A stretch of 64,000 nucleotides of DNA, from NCBI RefSeq assembly GCF_006740685.1, contig NZ_CP035425.1, positions 1,217,687 through 1,281,686 on the forward strand, read 5' to 3'. The stretch comes from Candidatus Nitrosopumilus sp. SW. Its GTDB lineage: Archaea; Thermoproteota; Nitrososphaeria; Nitrososphaerales; Nitrosopumilaceae. The position numbers were made by a program, and so were the translations under genes. The stretch's first letter is position 1. Each line of letters begins with the position of its first letter. The notes under the pieces are model-generated. The model did not search any database. It was given only the letters and a program-made list of their open reading frames with translations, and was not told the origin of the DNA. Shown here piece by piece: positions 7,673 to 13,572 of the stretch.

Positions 7673-7801
7673 TTATTTATCTGATCCTTGTTCATCAAAA
7701 ATTTTATGACACATCATACATTCTCGTTTGTTTTTCAACCCTGGCATCTTTAGTGATATGGAATGAGTACATTTTTCGGGATTAATTACTCTATATGCCA
7801 A
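7673..7801 (-). CDS. Small Cys/His protein with CMMCH motif
   Basis: A 42-residue ORF, assuming a TTG start, with Cys11-Thr-His13 near the N-terminus and ECMMCHK at residues 27-33. A CxH plus CxxCH pattern suggests a small metal site. CxxCH is also the c-type haem motif, but there is no export signal, so haem is unlikely. It lies 4 nt after the preceding C2H2-like ORF and is followed without a gap by the ORF at 7672. The start is uncertain because the frame is open upstream. Confidence 0.45.
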   Translation of the reverse strand: MAYRVINPEKCTHSISLKMPGLKNKRECMMCHKIFDEQGSDK

Positions 7802-7805
7802 ACTC

Positions 7806-7916
7806 TTATTCCGATGGTTTTTGTGATTTATGAGTTCTTTCGTGCTCTAATACTTTAGAAAATGTGTCTGGGTTCCCTTCCCACTTGAATTTGCATTCAC
7901 GACAACTATAATTCAT
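7806..7916 (-). CDS. Single C2H2-type zinc-finger micro-protein
   Basis: A 36-residue ORF made almost entirely of one finger: Cys5-X2-Cys8 (SCRECKFKW), a 16-residue linker, then His25-X3-His29 (LEHERTHK). This is the classical Cys2His2 layout and resembles the finger at the end of the membrane protein at 10975-11343. The start lies 1 nt past the stop of the upstream Cys-rich peptide. DNA or RNA binding is plausible from the fold only. Confidence 0.6.
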   Translation of the reverse strand: MNYSCRECKFKWEGNPDTFSKVLEHERTHKSQKPSE

Positions 7917-7917
7917 T

Positions 7918-8028
7918 TCATCCCCAATACCTTGAATGACAGTCACAAACACATCCATCTAAACAATGCATTCTAGTACAGTCTTCACATTTTCTTTGAA
8001 CTGTATACCTTCTCTTTTCTTGCGTCAT
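7918..8028 (-). CDS. CX2CX4CX3CXCXCH micro-protein, copy D
   Basis: A 36-residue ORF with core CEDCTRMHCLDGCVCDCH and a short aromatic end (SRYWG), preceded by a basic N-terminus (TQEKRRYTVQRK). The core aligns without gaps with the copies at 5834, 8295 and 49538. It is the first gene of a run of four tiny Cys/His ORFs on this strand, each starting within a few nt of the previous stop. Confidence 0.7.
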   Translation of the reverse strand: MTQEKRRYTVQRKCEDCTRMHCLDGCVCDCHSRYWG

Positions 8029-8134
8029 TTTATTTTATGTTGTAAATTCTGAAAATAAACAAAAAGATAATTGAGTTGGTTCAGAATGAAGTCAACTGGT
8101 TACTCTGATATTGATTTTTTACAATTTTCAGGCA

Positions 8135-8143
8135 GTTAAATAG
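8135..8143 (+). promoter_or_regulatory. TATA-like box for the micro-ORF operon starting at 8166
   Basis: GTTAAATAG lies 23-31 nt before the ATG at 8166, the spacing expected for a leaderless archaeal transcript. Assigned from position and composition. Confidence 0.45.
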
Positions 8144-8165
8144 AAACTTTTGAGTTTCTTCTTTC

Positions 8166-8291
8166 ATGCAACAAAACATGTTACATACTGAAACCCGACC
8201 ATTACTCCCGGTTGGAAGTGATGCCAAAAACGCTCTTCCAACTGCTATGGATATTGCAGGACTATCATGGATTTTAAAGGATGATGACTAG
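8166..8291 (+). CDS. Hypothetical 41-residue protein, first gene of micro-ORF operon
   Basis: This ORF encodes a 41-residue peptide beginning MQQNMLHTETRPLLPVG and ending WILKDDD. No cysteines and no recognised domain. It is called because its start sits at the right distance from a TATA-like box and its stop is 3 nt before the next ORF, making it the head of a chain of tightly spaced small genes that runs to 9393. Confidence 0.42.
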   Translation: MQQNMLHTETRPLLPVGSDAKNALPTAMDIAGLSWILKDDD

Positions 8292-8294
8292 TTT

Positions 8295-8390
8295 ATGCAA
8301 TATTTACTAAACAAAAGATGCCAAGATTGTATGAGAATCAAATGTACTAAGGGATGTATTTGTGATTGTCATCCTAGGCAATGGTGGTAA
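8295..8390 (+). CDS. CX2CX4CX3CXCXCH micro-protein, copy B
   Basis: A 31-residue ORF with core CQDCMRIKCTKGCICDCH followed by PRQWW, the same length and layout as the copy at 5834 (KRC start of the core, HP after it, aromatic end). All six Cys and the His are kept while the intervening residues vary, as expected for selection on the protein. It lies second in the 8166-9393 gene chain. Confidence 0.73.
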   Translation: MQYLLNKRCQDCMRIKCTKGCICDCHPRQWW

Positions 8391-8393
8391 AAA

Positions 8394-8567
8394 ATGAAAG
8401 TCGAAATTGTTCAATCTGATAGTATTTCAGAACTTGATAAATTAATCAATGCCTGTATTCAAAATCGTAAAGTCAATGACATCAAATTATCTACTGTTAC
8501 AAAAGATGAGAGTATTCTGTACACTTCATTAATCATGTTAGATGAGGAGGTGAAATCTGATATCTAG
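8394..8567 (+). CDS. Small protein, possibly Cse60-like
   Basis: A 57-residue ORF starting 3 nt after the Cys-rich peptide. The sequence (MKVEIVQSDSISELDKLINA, later ESILYTSLIMLDE) predicts a compact alpha/beta fold and resembles, from memory, small Cse60-type proteins of unknown role; I hold that weakly. It sits between the Cys-rich peptide and the FxHLFPxYD peptide, where module 1 has no equivalent gene. Its end overlaps the next frame by about 11 nt. Confidence 0.48.
   Translation: MKVEIVQSDSISELDKLINACIQNRKVNDIKLSTVTKDESILYTSLIMLDEEVKSDI
8546..8553 (+). promoter_or_regulatory. Strong Shine-Dalgarno sequence (GGAGGTGA) inside a gene
   Basis: GGAGGTGA is the exact complement expected for the archaeal 16S 3' end. 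It lies just before the FxHLFPxYD frame, but no ATG, GTG or TTG follows at usable distance in that frame; CTG at 8557 or ATA at 8560 are the only nearby options. It marks where initiation probably happens. Confidence 0.5.
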
Positions 8568-8706
8568 TACAAATTATTTTTCTGAGCAAAATATAACGGA
8601 AAAGTTTGATCATCTTTTCCCACAATATGATAATTTCAACACAAAGGTATTTCAGAAAAAAGACCATAAAAACAAGAAACGATTAAGGACTTCAGGTGAA
8701 ATTTAG
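8557..8706 (+). CDS. FxHLFPxYD small basic protein, copy 2 (non-standard start)
   Basis: The frame gives about 49 residues with EKFDHLFPQYDNF in the middle and a basic tail (KKDHKNKKRLRT). It matches the ORF at 5923-6090 in the core and tail, and both follow a Cys-rich micro-protein. There is no ordinary start codon, but GGAGGTGA lies directly upstream, so CTG at 8557 (or ATA at 8560) may be used. The stop is 2 nt before the Lrp-like gene. Confidence 0.55.
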   Translation: MISSTNYFSEQNITEKFDHLFPQYDNFNTKVFQKKDHKNKKRLRTSGEI

Positions 8707-8708
8707 GT

Positions 8709-8960
8709 ATGCAAGCATATGTCCTTCTCTCCTGTACTGGTGGAAGTGAAATTAATCTTATTTCTGAACTTAAAGAAATTCCTGAAATAGTTGAGATAAA
8801 CGGAGTGTGGGGAAAATACGATATTTTTCTCAAACTATCTACCTCTGATACAGGTAAGATAGACAAAATTGTTCAAAAAATAAGGAGTTATCCTGACGTA
8901 ACCGATACCTATACCATGCATGTATTGTATGGTCAAGGAGGTAGCATTGATGATGACTAA
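8709..8960 (+). CDS. Stand-alone Lrp/AsnC ligand-binding (RAM) domain protein
   Basis: An 83-residue protein corresponding to the C-terminal effector-binding half of Lrp/AsnC regulators, with the typical WGKYDIFLKLS strand and TDTYTMHVLYG end. The DNA-binding helix-turn-helix is absent. Such single-domain proteins bind amino acids or pair with full-length regulators. It sits in the middle of a gene chain with the micro-ORFs upstream, so it may sense a ligand for that operon; this is inference. Confidence 0.78.
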   Translation: MQAYVLLSCTGGSEINLISELKEIPEIVEINGVWGKYDIFLKLSTSDTGKIDKIVQKIRSYPDVTDTYTMHVLYGQGGSIDDD

Positions 8961-9000
8961 AACAAAAACTGTATTTACCCAAATTACTGGATGTGATTAG

Positions 9001-9393
9001 ATGGGACTTTTGTCAGTTGAGGAAATACGAAATCTCGATAAAGCTTGTCAGGAACTCTTACAAGAAAATAAGATAAGGCACGTGGGAGTGATAAATGAGC
9101 TTGGAAGGCTTGTCGCAGGCGGATTCAAAAAAGGAGTAAATCCGTTATTGTCTGATGATAAAGTAAGAATGGTGTATATGCAAATGCAGCTTGATTTTAA
9201 CATGAGACAAGAACTTGATGATTCACTAGGCCCTATTGATTATATTGCATCAAGGAGAACAAAACAACTTATCATGAGCGTTCCTATTGGAGAGAATTTA
9301 GTATTGATTACTGCAGAACCTGATGCAGACGACAAAGAAATTATCAAAAAAGCAGAAGAATTGTTTGATGGTATCTCAATCTCTACTGTGTAA
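9001..9393 (+). CDS. Hypothetical protein, DUF6659-like (thaumarchaeal)
   Basis: A 130-residue soluble protein with HVGVINELGRLVAGGF near residue 30 and LGPIDYIASRRTK near residue 80. This matches, from memory, a family common in ammonia-oxidising archaea (DUF6659) with a roadblock/profilin-like look. A 15-residue frame (8953-9000) links it to the Lrp-like gene by stop-start contacts, so it probably belongs to the same operon. The function is unknown. Confidence 0.65.
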   Translation: MGLLSVEEIRNLDKACQELLQENKIRHVGVINELGRLVAGGFKKGVNPLLSDDKVRMVYMQMQLDFNMRQELDDSLGPIDYIASRRTKQLIMSVPIGENLVLITAEPDADDKEIIKKAEELFDGISISTV

Positions 9394-9423
9394 TCTGGTG
9401 TTATTTTCTATTTTTTAGAAACC

Positions 9424-10749
9424 TTATGATTCTACTTTAGGCGGCTCTTCTATCTTTGCTCTTTTATCAAAGAACATACAGGCAGTAAGGTCTCCTGTAA
9501 CATTAACCATGGTTCTAGTCATATCTAATATTCTATCCACACCTAAAAGTAAAACAACTCCAACTGCTGGAACTCCTGCCGCAATCAGAATTGTTGAAAG
9601 TATTACAATTCCAGTTCCTGGTGCAGATGGGGCACCAATTGATGCTGCAAGAGACGTCAGCGCAATTAAAATTATTGTTGTAAAGCTTAGATTGACATCA
9701 AATAACTGTGCCAAGAAAAATACTGCAATTATTTGATACATGGCAGTACCGTCCATGTTAATTGTGGCTCCTAACGGAATAATGAATTGGGAAACTTTGG
9801 GTTTGACCTTTAGTTTTTCTTCTGCTGTTTTGATAGATACTGGCATTGTTGCTGCAGAACTCGATGTTGAAAATGCTAGAAGCTGAGGCTCCTTTATGAT
9901 TGCCAGAGTAGATGCCAAAGGTCTTTTTGCAAAAAATTTGATAATTATTACGTATACTATCATCATTACAAAAAGTCCTGCAACTACTGTTGCCATATAT
10001 GCTCCAAGTCCTGTTAACGCAGAAAGTCCAATTTTTGAAACTATTCCTGCCATCAGTCCAAATGCTGCAAACGGGGCAAGACGCATTGCCCATGACACTA
10101 CCTTCATTGTAAAATCTTGAATGGATTCTAACAAATCAAGAATTGGTTTTGAACTTTTATGTGGTAGTGTGATCATTGCAACGCCCACAATTAATGCAAA
10201 AATGATTATGCTTAACATCTCTCCGGACATGAATGAAGAAAGTGGATTGCTTGGAACCAAACCTACTATGCTTTGAGGAATATCGTGAATTGAAAGTTCA
10301 TAACTTTCAACTGGGTCTAAATCCTCAATTCCAAAACTTTCTCTAATCAAATCGCTATCAATGAAATTACCTGGTTCTATTGTAGTAGCAATAGCAATAC
10401 CAATTGTAAGTGCTATTGCAGTAGTTATTACAAAATACACTGCAGCCCCCAATCCAAGTTTTTGTAACTGTTCAATACTTCCTGAAGATGTCAAACCTCT
10501 GATGATTGATGCAAAGATTAATGGAACTATGATCATTTGAATGATTTTTAGAAACAGATTGGCAGGAATTGATAGCCAGTCTGTTATCACTTCGGAAGTT
10601 TCTTTTTCAACCCATCCTGTTTCAGGTCCTAATGCAAGGCCTACCAACAATCCCACAAACAATGCAACTAACACCTGTGCCCAAAGCTTATTTTTTACAA
10701 GATATTTTATCTGGGGGATGGGCTGTGTGAAAGACCTTGTTTCCATCAT
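9424..10749 (-). CDS. Dicarboxylate/amino acid:cation symporter
   Basis: A 441-residue membrane protein of the DAACS family (GltP/DctA type), which imports glutamate, aspartate or C4-dicarboxylates with H+ or Na+. The serine-rich re-entrant loop (FSTSSSAATMPVS) and the INMDGTAMYQ motif in the substrate-binding region are both present. It starts with two consecutive ATG codons inside a short palindrome. In an autotroph this suggests uptake of small organic acids or amino acids. Confidence 0.88.
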   Translation of the reverse strand: MMETRSFTQPIPQIKYLVKNKLWAQVLVALFVGLLVGLALGPETGWVEKETSEVITDWLSIPANLFLKIIQMIIVPLIFASIIRGLTSSGSIEQLQKLGLGAAVYFVITTAIALTIGIAIATTIEPGNFIDSDLIRESFGIEDLDPVESYELSIHDIPQSIVGLVPSNPLSSFMSGEMLSIIIFALIVGVAMITLPHKSSKPILDLLESIQDFTMKVVSWAMRLAPFAAFGLMAGIVSKIGLSALTGLGAYMATVVAGLFVMMIVYVIIIKFFAKRPLASTLAIIKEPQLLAFSTSSSAATMPVSIKTAEEKLKVKPKVSQFIIPLGATINMDGTAMYQIIAVFFLAQLFDVNLSFTTIILIALTSLAASIGAPSAPGTGIVILSTILIAAGVPAVGVVLLLGVDRILDMTRTMVNVTGDLTACMFFDKRAKIEEPPKVES

Positions 10750-10974
10750 TTATGATGATTTTCATAGGATAAAAAAGTAGGTATGTTCTCTGAACTGAAA
10801 ATCAAAAATTCTTTTTAGCAAATCCCAAAAATTCAATTTTCAAAAATGATATTTGGAAATATCCTTTTACTGTTAAAAAACCCACTCAATGTTGGAATGT
10901 TTATAGAAAAAGTCTTACAGATGAATACGAATAGCCTAGAATCATTTTTATTTCATTTTTAATGATTTTATTTA

Positions 10975-11343
10975 ATGGCAGATGATTCTGAACCAACTTC
11001 AATCAAACATGAAATTTTAGATAAAATTGCAGCTTTGATTGCAGCAGCTTTTGGTTTAGTTGCTGCTCTAGCCTGGAATGAGGCCATTAAAGCACTGTTT
11101 CGTGAATATTTTGGCCCTACTGATCAAGTGGGTCCCATGATAGTTTATGCAATCATCGTAACCATAATTGCTGTGATTTTAACGATCATTGTTGCACGAG
11201 CTGCATCAAAAGCAAAGGGTCTTCTTGGAAAACGTGACTACAAATGCGCTTTATGTAAATACAAAACATACGTAGAATCTGAATTTATGGAGCATCTTTC
11301 CAAAGAGCACTCTGCTAGTGATGACAAGTTTATCTCCAAATAA
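10975..11343 (+). CDS. Two-helix membrane protein with C-terminal C2H2 zinc finger
   Basis: A 122-residue protein with two predicted membrane helices (about residues 20-40 and 55-80), resembling the small DUF5654 family, then a single zinc finger at the end (Cys-X2-Cys in CALCKYK, then His-X4-His in MEHLSKEHS). The fusion would place a zinc finger on the cytoplasmic membrane face. The 225-bp gap upstream holds AT-rich DNA and no gene. The function is unknown. Confidence 0.65.
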   Translation: MADDSEPTSIKHEILDKIAALIAAAFGLVAALAWNEAIKALFREYFGPTDQVGPMIVYAIIVTIIAVILTIIVARAASKAKGLLGKRDYKCALCKYKTYVESEFMEHLSKEHSASDDKFISK

Positions 11344-11367
11344 CAACAAAATTTTTTTGATTCTGAT

Positions 11368-12468
11368 TTAATTTCTAACTTTAAGTGATACTGCAAACGC
11401 ACACACAATAATTACAATTGCAAAATACATCACTGCAACATAGTCAAACAAAAATGCAATTGTTCCTGCAATTACAGGACCTACAACTGTTGCAATTGAC
11501 AATGTTGAACTAAAAATCCCAGTCGAAGTTGAACGTGGATTGTTTTCCATTAGATGAAAGTTTCCTCCAATAAACAAGAATGCCCAAGTTGCGCCAACTA
11601 ATGACATGAATGGCATTGCCATCCACCATTCACTTACAAATGATAATCCTATAAAGACAAATGTTGTACAACCAATTCCTATCTTGAATTTGGTAACATT
11701 TGAAAGATGAATTTTGCTTGCCATTACATTCATCAAGATAAAAGCAGTCATGGTATTTGCTGTGTATACAATTGATATGTGATAAAGTTCTCCGCCCCAT
11801 TTATCTACAATCATTATTGGGAGAATTACCCAAACTGCTGCTGCTCCAATATGTCGTAGTAATAATGACAAGAAAAGAAATTTGTTTTTTGAAATAACTC
11901 TTTTTGTAGTACCAGGCTCTACTTCTTTTTCTTGTTCTGGATTTGGAAGTTTAATTGTAAATAATAATCCCACTACAAATGATGCTGCACTAATCAAGAA
12001 AATTAATTGCAAATCATTTGCAAGTCCAGCTGCTGCAATTCCTGCCATCCATCCTAATGCATGAAATGAGATTACTGTTGCAGCCCTTTTTTTGTCATGA
12101 TTTGCCTCATATGTGTATGCAATCATTGCGGGAATCATTATTCCACTTGCAATTCCCGCTGCAATTCTTACAAGAAAGAACATGGAAAGATCTGTTGCAA
12201 AATAATGCATTCCAAACGCAATTGCACAGCCAATGAACCCAATTCTAATGAACTTGAGCCTTGTTCCTTTTTTGTCAGAGTGCCTGCCAAAATAAATCTC
12301 AGATAAAATTTGGGCAAAACTAAACGAGGCTACCAAAAGCCCTATCTCAAAGACTGATTCTGTGACGCCTTGGGCAATAATGGGCATGAATACAAAGATA
12401 ATGGAGATTCCAGCGTGCTGAAAAAATGTGGCACTACGTACTAGATTGTTTACTTGAACTTTTTGCAT
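11368..12468 (-). CDS. Major facilitator superfamily transporter
   Basis: A 366-residue, roughly 12-helix membrane protein. The motif between helices 2 and 3 (YFGRHSDKKGTRLKF) matches the MFS signature GxxxDRxGRR in loose form. The substrate cannot be told from sequence; drug or metabolite export is typical for this length. It is convergent with the zinc-finger membrane protein. Confidence 0.8.
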   Translation of the reverse strand: MQKVQVNNLVRSATFFQHAGISIIFVFMPIIAQGVTESVFEIGLLVASFSFAQILSEIYFGRHSDKKGTRLKFIRIGFIGCAIAFGMHYFATDLSMFFLVRIAAGIASGIMIPAMIAYTYEANHDKKRAATVISFHALGWMAGIAAAGLANDLQLIFLISAASFVVGLLFTIKLPNPEQEKEVEPGTTKRVISKNKFLFLSLLLRHIGAAAVWVILPIMIVDKWGGELYHISIVYTANTMTAFILMNVMASKIHLSNVTKFKIGIGCTTFVFIGLSFVSEWWMAMPFMSLVGATWAFLFIGGNFHLMENNPRSTSTGIFSSTLSIATVVGPVIAGTIAFLFDYVAVMYFAIVIIVCAFAVSLKVRN

Positions 12469-12577
12469 AAATGTACTAGAAATCTCCTCTGACCTAATTT
12501 CAACATACGTATCAATACTTTGTCTAGTGGTTTTTTCTGAAAAGAGTTAAACTGTACAAACTCATTTTGAAATTAAA

Positions 12578-13540
12578 TTGACTGAAAAAGAATCTTTTCT
12601 AAATGCATTACAAAACAGAGTTTTACTTTTTGATGGCGCAATGGGAACTGAAATTCAAAAATTCAATCCAAAACCAGAAGACTTTCCAAACAATCAAGAT
12701 GGATTCAATGATGGCTTGGTGATAACTCATCCTGATTGGATTAAACAAATTCACAGACGTTATCTGGATGCCGGAGCTGATTGTATTGAAACAAATTCTT
12801 TTGGCTCAAACAAAATTAAACTAGATGAATACGGTTTTGGTGATCAAACAATTGAATTTAATAAAAAAATTGCACAACTCGCATTTGAAGTATGTCAAGA
12901 ATATTCTGACCGACCACGATATGTGATTGGTTCTATGGGTCCTTCTGGATTTCTTCCAAGCTCAAATGATCCTGATTTGGGACAAAAACCCCTTGATGAA
13001 ATCCGAGAAGCATTCAAACTTCAAGCAGAAGGGCTGATTCTTGGCGGTGTTGATGCATTACTAATTGAAACAAGTCAAGATATTTTGGAAGTAAAATTGG
13101 TAATTGAAGCATGCCATGAGGCCATGGAAAAAACTGGAAAAAAAGTTCCAATAATTGCAAACACCACTCTGGATCAATATGGAAAGATGTTGCTTGGAAC
13201 AAACATCCAAGCTGCATACACCACTGTTTCTGATATGGGAATTGACATTTTTGGAATGAATTGTTCTACTGGTCCAATTGAGATGACGCCAAGTGTAAGG
13301 TGGCTTGATGAGCAAAATGAACATAATATTTTGGTGGTTCCAAATGCCGGCATGCCTGAAAATGAAGGTGGTCAGGCAGTATACAAGATGACTCCTGAGA
13401 AGATGGGTGAAGCATTGGGTGATTTTCTTAATCAATACAAAAAAGTTCGAATAATTGGAGGATGCTGCGGAACAAATCCTGAACACATCAAAGTTCTAAG
13501 AAAAGTAATTGACGAAAAAGCCAACTCTATAGAGGGTTAA
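12578..13540 (+). CDS. Homocysteine S-methyltransferase domain protein (MetH N-terminal module)
   Basis: A 320-residue protein matching the homocysteine-binding module of cobalamin-dependent methionine synthase: GAMGTEIQ at the start and the zinc-binding GGCCGT near the end (Cys296-Cys297, with an upstream Cys in MNCST as third ligand). It activates homocysteine for methylation. The start is TTG. The remaining MetH modules are encoded by the next gene, 32 nt downstream, so the enzyme is split into two polypeptides. Confidence 0.87.
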   Translation: MTEKESFLNALQNRVLLFDGAMGTEIQKFNPKPEDFPNNQDGFNDGLVITHPDWIKQIHRRYLDAGADCIETNSFGSNKIKLDEYGFGDQTIEFNKKIAQLAFEVCQEYSDRPRYVIGSMGPSGFLPSSNDPDLGQKPLDEIREAFKLQAEGLILGGVDALLIETSQDILEVKLVIEACHEAMEKTGKKVPIIANTTLDQYGKMLLGTNIQAAYTTVSDMGIDIFGMNCSTGPIEMTPSVRWLDEQNEHNILVVPNAGMPENEGGQAVYKMTPEKMGEALGDFLNQYKKVRIIGGCCGTNPEHIKVLRKVIDEKANSIEG

Positions 13541-13572
13541 GTATTTAGAAAAACCGAGATGATTTTACACTA

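Noticed and set aside
10744-10757. Palindrome CATCATTTATGATG at the start of the symporter gene
   Set aside because: It is formed by the double ATG start codon and a chance ATGATG. I see no independent sign of regulation.
13061-13486. 141-codon minus-strand frame
   Set aside because: It is antisense to the homocysteine methyltransferase gene, with no recognisable motif.
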